DNA from: Mycolicibacterium chlorophenolicum
Lineage (GTDB): Bacteria; Actinomycetota; Actinomycetes; Mycobacteriales; Mycobacteriaceae
Direction of reading: 5' to 3'
Assembly (NCBI RefSeq): GCF_001044235.1
Contig: NZ_JYNL01000069.1
Location: 861,784-925,783, forward strand
DNA: 64,000 bases
Position 1 is the stretch's first letter, and each line of letters begins with the position of its first letter. Positions 56,264 through 64,000 of this stretch are shown here, piece after piece. The notes beneath the pieces are model-generated. The model did no database searches and had not been told where the DNA came from. It was given only the letters and a program-made list of their open reading frames with translations. A program made the translations under genes and the position numbers.

Positions 56264-57411
56264 CAGAGTCCGTCGAATTGCTCCTTGACCTGCTCCTCGG
56301 TCAGCCCGTAGTCCGCGAGCGAGTAGGTGTGCTTCGGCGCCCGGGGCCCCTGCTTGCTCTCCTCGTGGGTGCGGGCCATGGCCGCCCGCGCATCCGGCGT
56401 GACGTCGATCCCGAACGCCCGGTAGATGTCCTCGACCGCGCCGATCGGGTCCTTGATCAACGCGAAGTAGTCCAGGTCGTAGAACTGCGCGGGATCATGC
56501 TCGGCGCGTTCGGCGTTGAACAACCGCAGCCCACGCGACCAGGTCTCCAGCGAGTCCTCGCCGATCACGCTGCCCGCGAACGAGTTCGACCACCCCTCGG
56601 TGGTGTGCTGAGCCAGCGAGCACATCGAGGCCATGATCGTCTCCGCCGGTCGATGACACTGGATCACCAGAGCGTCCGGATAGGTGGCGAACAACGCGTC
56701 GAGGGCGAACAGGTGGCTCGGGTTCTTCAGCACCCAGCGCTTGCCGACATCGTTGAGCCCGATCAACTGCAGGTTCTTGCGGTGCCGCCGATAGGGCTTC
56801 GTCCAGTCCTGTCGGGACAGCCATTGCGAGTACGTGGGCAGATGCGCCAACGTCTCGTAGCTCACCGAGTGCAGCGACTGCCGCAGCAGCTGCCAGCACT
56901 CCTCGACCTCGTCGGCCGTCATGTAGTGCAGCCCCGTGTAGTCCGGATTCTCCGCGTGCGCCTTGCTGAACTGCGCATCGAGCTGCTGGAAAACCGGGTT
57001 CTGCGACCAGGTTTCACGCGGCGGCCGGGGCTGGGGGAACTCCGCGAGCCACAACTCCAACCCCTGGTGGCGCGGATCGGCGGCGAGCAACCGGTGCACG
57101 GCCGTGGTGCCGGTGCGCGGCAGGCCGGTGACGAAGATCGGCCGCTCGATCGGCACGTCGACATGCTGCGGGTATTGCTTGAACGCCGCCTCCGACACCA
57201 GCCGGGCCACCAGCGCGTTGCGCACGAAGAAGCGCTGCATCTTGCTGCCGAACTCGGTGAGGTCGGCGTCGCGCTGGTAGGAGTCGAGCAGGACGCCCAG
57301 AGCCTCCCGGTAGTTGTCGTCGTCGCTGCCGAAATCGTCGAGGCCGCAGGCCTTCACCGCCGACGCGTGCAGATCCTCGACGGTGCCGACATCGGTCCGG
57401 GAGGAGCTCAC
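56263..57411 (-). CDS. Sulfotransferase-family protein (Rv3529c-like)
   Basis: The 382-residue protein has the PAPS 5'-phosphosulfate-binding loop in VTGLPRTGTT (94-103) and the 3'-phosphate region CHRPAETIMASM. It is the last gene of the Rv3531c-3530c-3529c trio, overlapping the SDR by 4 bp. KstR-regulated homologues exist in M. tuberculosis, but the acceptor is unknown; a steroid or CoA-linked acceptor is inferred from context only. Confidence 0.87.
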   Translation of the reverse strand: MSSSRTDVGTVEDLHASAVKACGLDDFGSDDDNYREALGVLLDSYQRDADLTEFGSKMQRFFVRNALVARLVSEAAFKQYPQHVDVPIERPIFVTGLPRTGTTAVHRLLAADPRHQGLELWLAEFPQPRPPRETWSQNPVFQQLDAQFSKAHAENPDYTGLHYMTADEVEECWQLLRQSLHSVSYETLAHLPTYSQWLSRQDWTKPYRRHRKNLQLIGLNDVGKRWVLKNPSHLFALDALFATYPDALVIQCHRPAETIMASMCSLAQHTTEGWSNSFAGSVIGEDSLETWSRGLRLFNAERAEHDPAQFYDLDYFALIKDPIGAVEDIYRAFGIDVTPDARAAMARTHEESKQGPRAPKHTYSLADYGLTEEQVKEQFDGL

Positions 57412-58187
57412 GCCTTGTACTCCCCGCAGTTGACGTCGAGCGCCTGACCGGTGATCCCACTGGACAGGTCGCTGGCCATGAACAGGATCGCCGAGGCCAC
57501 CTCGTCCTCGGTGGGCAGCCGCTTGAGGTCGCTGTTGACCGCAGCCGCCTTGTAGATCTCCTCGACCGTGGTGCCGTACTTACCGGCCTGATGCTCGAAG
57601 TAGCCCTGCAATGTGCCGCCCCAGATATAGCCCGGCAGAACAGAATTCACTCGGATCCCCTGCGTGCCCAGCTCGCTGGCCAGCGACTGCGACATCGCCA
57701 GCAGCGCCGACTTGGCCATCTTGTAGGCGCCTTGCTTGGGATCCGAGTGCCGCACCACCATCGAGTTCACGTTGACCACCGAGCCTTTGGCCTCGGCCAG
57801 CGCCGGCGTCAGCCCCTGGATCAGTCGCAGCGCACCGAGCACCGTGAGCTCGAACGTCTCGCGGATGTGCTCGAAGCTGGTCTTGGCCAGCGGCTTCATC
57901 GACGGCACCTTGAACGCGTTGTTGATCAGGACGTCGACCTTGCCGTACGCCTCGAGGCTTTTCTCGACGAGATTGGTCACCTGCGCCTCGTCGGTGATGT
58001 CGGTGCCCACCGACACCGCTCGCCGGCCGATGCGGTCGATCTCAGTGGCGACGCCCTCGAGCCGCTCGACGGTGCGCGCGGCCAGCACCAGGTCCGCCCC
58101 CTCCAGGGCGCAGCGGCGCGCCAGCGTCGTCCCGAGCGCCGGTCCGACACCGCTGATCACGACGACCTTGTTCTCGAGCATGCCCAT
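57408..58187 (-). CDS. Short-chain dehydrogenase (Rv3530c-like)
   Basis: The 259-residue SDR has an unusual nucleotide loop, SGVGPALG, where most have TGxxxGIG, a NNAF segment, and the catalytic Tyr-x3-Lys in AYKMAK with Ser in NVNSM. It lies in the middle of the KstR-led trio and is probably involved in steroid or side-chain oxidation. The substrate is not identified. Confidence 0.88.
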   Translation of the reverse strand: MGMLENKVVVISGVGPALGTTLARRCALEGADLVLAARTVERLEGVATEIDRIGRRAVSVGTDITDEAQVTNLVEKSLEAYGKVDVLINNAFKVPSMKPLAKTSFEHIRETFELTVLGALRLIQGLTPALAEAKGSVVNVNSMVVRHSDPKQGAYKMAKSALLAMSQSLASELGTQGIRVNSVLPGYIWGGTLQGYFEHQAGKYGTTVEEIYKAAAVNSDLKRLPTEDEVASAILFMASDLSSGITGQALDVNCGEYKA

Positions 58188-58188
58188 C

Positions 58189-59316
58189 TCAGCCCACCAT
58201 CCTGTAGCCGATCAGCCGCTGGCGCAACGCGATCCGCGCCCGCCAGTCCTCATCGGAGATCTTGTTGTCCTGGTAGTACGGCAGCGCGCCGGCGACCTCG
58301 TCAACGCCCATCACGGCCACCTCCGGCCCGTCGGCCTCCGTCAGCTGCCGGGACACCCGCTGCCAGCGGAACTGCAGATAGCCCTTGCGGTGCCCGAGGG
58401 TCTCCACCCAGTTGGTCACGCCGGGGTTGGCATCGGAGACGACGATGCGGATCTTGCCGTCCGGATCGGCCTGCGCCTGAGTCCCGTTCAACGACGTCTG
58501 GTGGTTGATGTAGTCCAGCGAGATGTACCAGAGGCTGCCCAGCTGGAAGCCCATGTACGGTGCGTCCGACACGGGCACCGTGATGACCATCGCCTGATCG
58601 GGCGCCAGGTCGAAGTGCCCGACCGACGAGTACTGCGTGGCCAGCCCGCCCGGGGTGAGCCGCGGTGCGACCATCGTGTTCACCGGCAGTGTGTTGTAGA
58701 ACCACTGCGGGAACTGCAGCCAGGTCTTGACCCGCTGCACCAGTTGCTTTCCGGCGACGGCGTAGCGCTTCTCGATCAGCTCCGTCGTCAGCGGTGGCGG
58801 CGCCGTGCCCGCGGTGTCGGTGCGGGCGATCGCCAGCGTGCCGCGCTGCGCCGACCAGTCGTTGTACACCTCGCGAATCACCAACTGCGCGGGCGACTTC
58901 GGCACCACCCGCCACTCGAACGAGCCGTCGGCGGCGATGTCGAGTTCACGGTCGTCGAAGGCTGTCTCGCTGTCGGGGACGTTGTCGTCGGTGTACTCGC
59001 CGCCGAGCATCTGGAAGCTCAGATCGGTGGTGGTGCCGCGGCGTCCGGTGACGACGTACTCGTGCCCCGGCACGACGCGGGTACCGAAGTACAGCGTGTC
59101 GGGGTTGTCGAGACCCATCTTGGTGAACGGGCCGGTGCCGCTGTGCAGGAACGGATGGTCGCGGTCGTAGTCGAACGCGACGTGCGTGCAGGCTGCGACG
59201 CACCCGGCGAAATACTGGAGACCCTCGAGGAGGTCGGCTTCGGTCTCGATGAACGGGGCGGCGGCGACGAGGGCCTCCGCCTCGGCGATCGCATCGATCA
59301 GCGGTTGGGAGTACAC
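58189..59316 (-). CDS. Conserved protein (Rv3531c-like)
   Basis: The 375-residue protein starts at GTG 59316, giving the same length as Rv3531c. It has no signal peptide or membrane segment. Segments such as TLYFGTRVVPGHEY, GFQLGSLWYISLDYINHQTS and VTNWVETLGH resemble DUF1214-type proteins. It heads the trio and starts 11 bp from a perfect KstR palindrome. TAGTTT seven bases before the GTG suggests a leaderless mRNA. Function is unknown. Confidence 0.83.
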   Translation of the reverse strand: MYSQPLIDAIAEAEALVAAAPFIETEADLLEGLQYFAGCVAACTHVAFDYDRDHPFLHSGTGPFTKMGLDNPDTLYFGTRVVPGHEYVVTGRRGTTTDLSFQMLGGEYTDDNVPDSETAFDDRELDIAADGSFEWRVVPKSPAQLVIREVYNDWSAQRGTLAIARTDTAGTAPPPLTTELIEKRYAVAGKQLVQRVKTWLQFPQWFYNTLPVNTMVAPRLTPGGLATQYSSVGHFDLAPDQAMVITVPVSDAPYMGFQLGSLWYISLDYINHQTSLNGTQAQADPDGKIRIVVSDANPGVTNWVETLGHRKGYLQFRWQRVSRQLTEADGPEVAVMGVDEVAGALPYYQDNKISDEDWRARIALRQRLIGYRMVG

Positions 59317-59327
59317 GCCCCTGAAAC

Positions 59328-59341
59328 TAGAACGCGTTCTA
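59328..59341. promoter_or_regulatory. Perfect KstR palindrome of the Rv3531c-3529c operon
   Basis: TAGAACGCGTTCTA is a perfect inverted repeat with CTAG on both sides, 11 bp before the Rv3531c-like start on the minus strand and 60 bp before the IclR gene on the plus strand. Confidence 0.85.
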
Positions 59342-59401
59342 GCACTAGTCAATATTTCGACCGCACTGTTCCATATGTGTACCGGACCGTATGCTGCTTC
59401 C

Positions 59402-60301
59402 GTGGCCGAGACCTCCCGCCGCATGTCGCCCCCGACCGACCGCGTCGTCGCCGTGCTGGACTTCCTCGCCGCGCGGCCGGCCGAACGCTTCGGGGTCTCA
59501 GAGCTTGCCCGCCGACTCGGCCTGAGCAAGCCGACCTGCCTGGGCATCGTCACCTCGCTGGCCGACGCCGGATACCTCGTCCGTGACGGCGTCGACAAGA
59601 CCTATCGGCTGGGGCCCTCGCTGATCACGCTGGGCCACCGGGCACAGGAGTCGATGCGGGTCAGTCCGACCGCCCGGGAGGCACTGCGCCGGCTGTCGGC
59701 GCAGTTCGGGATCACCGCCGCGCTGTCGGGCGTGATCGACGACCGCATCACCCTGCTGGACATCGTGGCGCCGCCGGGGGCCCGCCCCGGGGTGGAGGTC
59801 GGGCAGAGCTATCCGTTCGCGCCGCCGGTGGGGCTGATGTTCGTGCTGTGGGACGACGACGCCGTGCGGGAATGGCTGGCCAGGGAACCGACGATCCCGC
59901 TGCGCACCGACTCCGACCGACTCGACCGGGTGATTGCCGGGTGTCGCGCCGATGGCTATCTGGTGGAGCGGCTGACGCCCGGTGGCCGCCGGCTGTACAG
60001 CCTGATGGCCGGCATGTCGGCCACGCTGCCCGACGAATTACGGGCGCTGCTGGGCGAATTGGTGTCCGACATCGGCGAGCGGGTGTCCCTGCGGGAGGAC
60101 AGGTCGGCACGGAAACGCCATGACATCAGCGTGATCTCCGCGCCCGTGTACGACCACTACCGGCGGCAGGCGATGGTCGTCTCCATGCACATCGGGACCT
60201 CGTTGAGTGAGCGCGAGATCATCGAACGGGCCCGCGCGGTGGTGACGACCGCCGACGAGGTCACCGCGCAGCTCGGCGGCAGCAAGCCGCGGTGGGGCTG
60301 A
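59402..60301 (+). CDS. IclR-family transcriptional regulator
   Basis: The protein has about 299 residues, with a winged helix-turn-helix in residues 10-70 (SELARRLGLSKPTCLGIVTSL) and a C-terminal IclR effector domain. The GTG at 59402 or the ATG at 59423 (MSPPTDRVV) may be the start. It is divergent from the KstR-led trio and shares its 85-bp promoter gap, so it may respond to a catabolic intermediate or control the trio or the nearby hsa genes. No operator could be assigned. Confidence 0.85.
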   Translation: MAETSRRMSPPTDRVVAVLDFLAARPAERFGVSELARRLGLSKPTCLGIVTSLADAGYLVRDGVDKTYRLGPSLITLGHRAQESMRVSPTAREALRRLSAQFGITAALSGVIDDRITLLDIVAPPGARPGVEVGQSYPFAPPVGLMFVLWDDDAVREWLAREPTIPLRTDSDRLDRVIAGCRADGYLVERLTPGGRRLYSLMAGMSATLPDELRALLGELVSDIGERVSLREDRSARKRHDISVISAPVYDHYRRQAMVVSMHIGTSLSEREIIERARAVVTTADEVTAQLGGSKPRWG

Positions 60302-60303
60302 CG

Positions 60304-62394
60304 TCAGCTGGTGCCGGCCAGTGCGAACGGCAGCACCTCGGCGGCGCCGGCCGCACGCAGGACCCGGGCGGCCATCGTCAGCGTCCAGCCGGTGTCGGCC
60401 AGGTCGTCGACGAGAAGGACCGGACCGGCGTCGGCAGGCACCGGCTCGGGTGGTGACCACGCCCCGCTGAGCGCCGCGACGCGGTACGCCGAGTTCGCCG
60501 CCGTCGCCGGACGGCGCCCCGGGGCGTAGCGCATCGTACCGAGATCGGTCAGCCGGCCCAGCTCGGCCAGCCGGGACCGTAGCGAGGTGATCAGCACCGG
60601 GTGCGTCGCGGAATCGAGCGACATCACCGCGGTCGGCCGGACCGCCCAGTCCCACGCGGCGAGCACCTTGACCGCGGCGGTCACCACGTCGTCGGGCACC
60701 TCGCCGTCCGGCCCGTCGAGCAGTGCGCGCAGCCGCGCACCCCAGCCGAGATCGGTCAGCCTGCCGATGACGCGGCCCGGCTGCGGCCCGTCGGTGATCC
60801 GGCCGGACAGGTCGATGCCGAGTTTGGCCAGGCCGGTCGGCCACTGTTTGCGCGGCGACAGTTCGACCCCGGGTCGCATCAGGGTCCGCCGGGTGTCCTC
60901 GGCGGCCGCCGCGTCGACGTCGGCGCTGTACCGCTCCCCCGTGCAGTTGTCGCACCGGCCGCACCGCTCGTCCGCGCCGAGGTCGGGATCGTCGAGCTGA
61001 GCGCGCAGAAAAGCCATCCGGCAGCCCTGCGTCGCCTGGTAGTCGAGCATCGCCTGCTGTTCCCGTCTGCGGGCCTCGTCGAGCGTGCGGTAGCGCGCTT
61101 CGTCGTATTCCCACGGGGCCCCGGTGCCGACCCAGCCGCCCTTCACGCGGCGAACGGCACCGTCCACGTCGAGCACCTTGAGCACCATCTCCAGCCGCGA
61201 CCGATTCAGGTCGACCAGCGGTTCCAGCGCGGCCGTCGACAGCGGGCGATCGGTGTCGAGCTCACGAATCACCTTGCGCACCAACGATTCAGCCGGGAAC
61301 GCCACCGACGCGAAGTAGCGCCAGACATCGGCGTCCTCGCGTCCCGGCAGCAGGATGACCTCGGCGCGCTCCGTGGCGCGCCCGGCACGGCCGACCTGCT
61401 GGTAGTAGGCGATCGGCGAGGACGGCGCGCCCAGGTGCACGACGAATCCGAGATCGGGCTTGTCGAAACCCATGCCGAGCGCCGACGTCGCGATCAGGGC
61501 TTTGACCCGGTCGGCGAGCAGATCCGCCTCGAGCTGCTCGCGCTCGGCGGCCTCCGTGGCGCCGGTGTACGCGGCGACCGGGAGTCCCCGCTCGCGCAGC
61601 AGGGCCGCCACGTCGTGGGCCTGCGCCACCGTCAGCGTGTAGACGATGCCCGAGCCCGGCAGCGATCCGATGTGGTCGGCGAGCCACGCGGCACGCTGGG
61701 CCGGATTGCCGGCCTGCACCACCGACAACCGCAGCGATTCGCGGTCCAGACCACCGCGCAGCACGAGGGTGTCCCGACCACCCACGCCCAGTTGCGCGGC
61801 GACGTCCTCGACGACGCGATCGTTGGCGGTGGCGGTCGTCGCCAGCACCGGGACATCGGTGCCCAGTTCGGCGATCAGCGAGCGGATCCGGCGGTAGTCG
61901 GGCCGGAAGTCGTGGCCCCAGTCCGAGACGCAGTGCGCCTCGTCGACGACCACCAGGCCGGCATCGCGCGCGAGCGCCGGCAGCACGGCGTCCCGGAAAT
62001 CGGGGTTGTTGAGCCGCTCGGGGCTGACCAGCAGCACGTCCAGATCGGCGTCGCGCACCCGCTGGTGGATGTCGTCCCATTCGGCGACGTTGCTCGAGTT
62101 GATCGTGGCCGCGTGCACGCCGGCCCGTTCGGCGGCGGCCACCTGGTTGCGCATCAGGGCCAGCAGCGGAGAGACGATGACCGTCGCGCCGTGCCCGGTG
62201 CCGCGCAGCAGCTTCGCGGCGATGAAGTAGACCGCCGATTTGCCCCACCCCGTGCGCTGGACGACCAGCGCCCGGCGCCGCTGCACCACCAGCGCCTCGA
62301 TCGCGGTCCACTGGTCGTCGCGCAGCAGCGCGCCCGGCCCGGCCAGTTGTTCGAGGATCGCCTGCGCGTCGTCTCGGGTCACCATGAGCCCCAT
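60304..62394 (-). CDS. RecQ-type DNA helicase with a phosphoribosyltransferase-like C terminus
   Basis: The protein of about 696 residues has helicase motifs TGWGKS (Walker A Lys52), DEAH at 151-154, TATAN, and GRAGR, then a RecQ zinc site (CRMAF and CGRCDNC). Instead of ending with winged-helix and HRDC domains, the last 170 or so residues finish in LLVDDLADTGWT, whose VDDLADTG (662-669) is a typical PRPP-binding loop of type I phosphoribosyltransferases. ATG 62394 was chosen because it follows the upstream stop; the next ATG, three codons later, is also possible. The protein probably unwinds DNA; the role of the tail is unknown. Confidence 0.88.
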   Translation of the reverse strand: MGLMVTRDDAQAILEQLAGPGALLRDDQWTAIEALVVQRRRALVVQRTGWGKSAVYFIAAKLLRGTGHGATVIVSPLLALMRNQVAAAERAGVHAATINSSNVAEWDDIHQRVRDADLDVLLVSPERLNNPDFRDAVLPALARDAGLVVVDEAHCVSDWGHDFRPDYRRIRSLIAELGTDVPVLATTATANDRVVEDVAAQLGVGGRDTLVLRGGLDRESLRLSVVQAGNPAQRAAWLADHIGSLPGSGIVYTLTVAQAHDVAALLRERGLPVAAYTGATEAAEREQLEADLLADRVKALIATSALGMGFDKPDLGFVVHLGAPSSPIAYYQQVGRAGRATERAEVILLPGREDADVWRYFASVAFPAESLVRKVIRELDTDRPLSTAALEPLVDLNRSRLEMVLKVLDVDGAVRRVKGGWVGTGAPWEYDEARYRTLDEARRREQQAMLDYQATQGCRMAFLRAQLDDPDLGADERCGRCDNCTGERYSADVDAAAAEDTRRTLMRPGVELSPRKQWPTGLAKLGIDLSGRITDGPQPGRVIGRLTDLGWGARLRALLDGPDGEVPDDVVTAAVKVLAAWDWAVRPTAVMSLDSATHPVLITSLRSRLAELGRLTDLGTMRYAPGRRPATAANSAYRVAALSGAWSPPEPVPADAGPVLLVDDLADTGWTLTMAARVLRAAGAAEVLPFALAGTS

Positions 62395-62401
62395 CGTGCC
62401 G

Positions 62402-63061
62402 TCAGCGGACGACAAGCCAGATGGCGGCGAAGTGGCACGCCGCCGCGGCGGCGGTGAACGCGTGGAAGAACTCGTGATGGCCGAAGGTGGCGGGCCACGG
62501 ATTGGGCCAGCGGACGCCGTAGAGGATCGCCCCGATGTTGTACAGCACGCCGCCGGCGACCAGCAGGGCCACCACCGTCACTCCCGCGCCGTCGAGCAGC
62601 ACCTCGGCGAACGCGATGGCGACGTATCCGAGCAGGAGATACGGCGGCACCCCGACCCAGCGCGGGGCCGAGGGCCAGCACATCTTCAGCGCGACGCCGG
62701 CCGCCGCGCCCGTCCAGACGATGACGAGCACGTCCGCGCCGATGTCGGGCGGCATCACCAGCAACGCGAACGGGGTGTAACTCGCCGCGATGAACACGAA
62801 GATCACCGAGTGGTCGAGCCGCATCATCCATTTCTCGGCGGCTTCGGACCCCCACTGCACCCGGTGATACGTCGCACTGACCGTGAACATCGCGACGACG
62901 GCGGTCACGTACACCGCCACCGCCCCGAGCGCTCCCGGCGACGTGGCGATCCACGCGGCCTTCAGCAGGGCGACCCCGGCGACGACGGCGAGCACCGCGC
63001 AGCACAGGTGGATCCAGCCGCGGGCGCGGGGCGCGCGGGCGAGGAGAAGACCGTCGGTCAG
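62402..63061 (-). CDS. Hemolysin III/YqfA (PAQR)-family membrane protein
   Basis: The family signatures SATYHR, RLDHSVIFVFIAASYTPF and the late GHHEFFHAF (His residues of the PAQR metal site) are present, with about seven membrane helices. The first GTG in frame (62995) would remove the conserved RGWIHL opening, which lies upstream of it. The frame is open past that point, and CTG 63061, preceded by GGAG at five bases, gives a 219-residue protein starting TDGLLLARAP. I prefer this non-standard start; the GTG is the fallback. Confidence 0.75.
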   Translation of the reverse strand: MTDGLLLARAPRARGWIHLCCAVLAVVAGVALLKAAWIATSPGALGAVAVYVTAVVAMFTVSATYHRVQWGSEAAEKWMMRLDHSVIFVFIAASYTPFALLVMPPDIGADVLVIVWTGAAAGVALKMCWPSAPRWVGVPPYLLLGYVAIAFAEVLLDGAGVTVVALLVAGGVLYNIGAILYGVRWPNPWPATFGHHEFFHAFTAAAAACHFAAIWLVVR

Positions 63062-63203
63062 AAGGACTCCGATGTCGCGGACGGGCCGAACCCTCCGGCA
63101 GGCCGGCGCAAACCGCGCCGGCGCAGCACGAGCGTACCGGCCACGAACGAACTCACCGCGCCTGCCGGGGCAGACGCGGTGAGTGTCGCGGAATCGTCAG
63201 GAA

Positions 63204-63692
63204 CTAGGCCGTGGGCATCTCCGGCTCCATCGGGGCCATCGGAGCGCCGGGCGCCGGGGTCACCGGGACCTCGGGCGCCTGGTCGTCGGTGCTCCACACC
63301 GCCTGGGCCACCGGGGTCGGCGAGACGGTCAGGCCACACCGGTCTTTCAGCGCGCTCACCGGCTCATGGATGGCCTTGAGTTGCTGCTCGACCTGTGGGT
63401 TCTCGGCGAAGTACGCCATGTAGGCCTGCTTGGCCTGCGGCTGGGGCTCGGCCGAGATCTGCGTCAGCGCCTCGTTGGTCTGCGGGTTGGCCGTCAGGTA
63501 GGCGCCCTCGGACGCGGCTGCTGTGCTGACGGTGCCGGCAACGCTGCTGGCCGAACAATCGGGGGCGGGCGCCGGACCGGGCGCCGGCTGAGCGCTGGCC
63601 ACTGGGGCGATGATCGCCGCCGATCCGAATGCGAGCAGGCCGCCGGCGAACATGCCGAACAGTCCACGTCGAACGGTCGTAGCGGTAGTCAC
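63204..63692 (-). CDS. Secreted hemophore-like protein
   Basis: The 162-residue protein has a signal peptide (cleavage near ASA at residue 34), a Pro/Ala stretch, a small helical domain with two cysteines (Cys46 and Cys119) that probably form a disulfide, and a Pro-rich tail. It resembles the mycobacterial hemophore-like family (Rv0203-related). AAAGGAG lies about ten bases before the GTG start. Heme binding is assumed from the family and not shown by the sequence. Confidence 0.78.
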   Translation of the reverse strand: MTTATTVRRGLFGMFAGGLLAFGSAAIIAPVASAQPAPGPAPAPDCSASSVAGTVSTAAASEGAYLTANPQTNEALTQISAEPQPQAKQAYMAYFAENPQVEQQLKAIHEPVSALKDRCGLTVSPTPVAQAVWSTDDQAPEVPVTPAPGAPMAPMEPEMPTA

Positions 63693-63846
63693 GAGAAATC
63701 ACTCCTTTGGGTCTGCGATCAGTTGGTCGCACCCCAAGGCCTAGCCGATCGGCGCCGATGCCAAACACCGGGCACCGTCGGACAGCTCACACCGAGCGGT
63801 ATCTTCGCAGGTCAGAGCCCCAGAGAAATTTTCGGCGACACCGCGC

Positions 63847-64000
63847 TCACCCGGCCGGCGCGGCGTCCATCTCGCGTTTGATCTCCAGTGCGATGTCGAT
63901 GAGTTGGTCTTCCTGGCCGCCGATGAGCTTGCGTTGGCCGGCGCGGTGCAGCAGTTTGTGCGCGGGCACGCCGTAGCGCTCGGACTGGCGGATGGCGTGC
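63847..64000 (-). CDS. hsaF: HsaF, 4-hydroxy-2-oxovalerate aldolase (C-terminal fragment)
   Basis: The last 50 or so codons of a minus-strand gene enter at the right edge: HAIRQSERYGVPAHKLL and KLIGGQEDQLIDIAL. The GGQED segment is the C-terminal signature of DmpG/HsaF aldolases, and Rv3534c (hsaF) is expected next after Rv3531c once the PPE genes of M. tuberculosis are left out. HsaF cleaves 4-hydroxy-2-oxo acids at the end of steroid A/B-ring breakdown. The stop is TGA at 63849-63847. The 154 bp between it and the hemophore-like gene hold no visible gene. Confidence 0.82.
   Translation of the reverse strand, partial: HAIRQSERYGVPAHKLLHRAGQRKLIGGQEDQLIDIALEIKREMDAAPAG

Noticed and set aside
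59342..59401. Imperfect symmetric sequence CATATG ... CGTATG before the IclR gene
   Set aside because: Five of six bases pair over a long spacer, which is expected by chance; it is not enough to call an IclR operator.

Overview
This is a high-GC actinobacterial chromosome segment, almost certainly from a rapid-growing Mycobacterium (Mycolicibacterium). The gene order otsA, mce4-associated genes, mce4F to mce4A, yrbE4BA, Rv3502c, fdxD, fadE26/27, fadD17, ilvX, fadD19, echA19, cyp142, Rv3519 to Rv3523, kshA, Rv3527, Rv3529c to Rv3531c and hsaF follows M. tuberculosis Rv3490 to Rv3534c. The PE/PPE genes of that interval are absent and several non-tuberculosis genes are inserted. The window is therefore most of the KstR-controlled sterol uptake and breakdown cluster. 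Nine sites match the KstR operator pattern TnnAACnnGTTnnA fully or nearly so.

Layout. Bases 1-3585 hold a molybdenum hydroxylase (CoxL/G/M/S-like) operon whose large subunit starts before the window. Bases 3582-5355 hold an SDR with its own KstR site and a crotonase-fold protein. Bases 5395-7052 hold a 54-codon gene coupled to otsA. Bases 7049-17455 (minus strand) are the ten-gene mce4 sterol importer, in which mce4D carries a single-base frameshift. Bases 17716-18829 hold hsd4A and fdxD. Bases 19000-27238 are a plus-strand operon, fadE26-fadE27-fadD17-fadD-kstD-kshA, adding a second set of ring-opening enzymes to the side-chain genes; a lipoprotein gene follows. Then come ilvX (minus), a two-gene AAA ATPase/TPR membrane-protein operon (29703-31948), an NMO-family flavoprotein with fadD19 (minus), and echA19.

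Bases 35694-43619 encode one 2641-residue protein on the minus strand: a SARP/BTAD DNA-binding head, a class III nucleotidyl cyclase, a STAND-type ATPase, a TPR-like region, and about ten NTF2/SnoaL-like units alternating between two types. A 50-bp imperfect palindrome lies on each side of the gene as a direct repeat (47/50 identical). This is the least explained and most interesting locus in the window.

Bases 43731-50912 hold cyp142, an Rv3519-like gene, an F420-type oxidoreductase, an Rv3521-like DUF35 gene, the ltp4/ltp3 side-chain aldolase genes (ltp4 is frameshifted) and a second F420-type oxidoreductase. Then follow a TetR regulator, an MFS transporter, the orthologous kshA with its partner, a P450-cupin operon with its own AT-rich palindrome, the Rv3529c-3531c-like trio, an IclR regulator, a RecQ-type helicase with a phosphoribosyltransferase-like tail, a hemolysin III-family membrane protein, a hemophore-like secreted protein, and the 3' end of hsaF at the right edge.

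Together the genes import sterols (Mce4), oxidise and activate the side chain (Cyp142, FadD19, FadD17), shorten it (FadE26/27, EchA19, Hsd4A, Ltp3/4) and open the rings (KstD, KshA). No non-coding stretch exceeds about 300 bases. The longest, 17456-17715, carries the mce4 control region. I saw no tRNA, rRNA, CRISPR array, transposase or integrase. All identifications come from reading the sequence and from memory of the families; no search was run.
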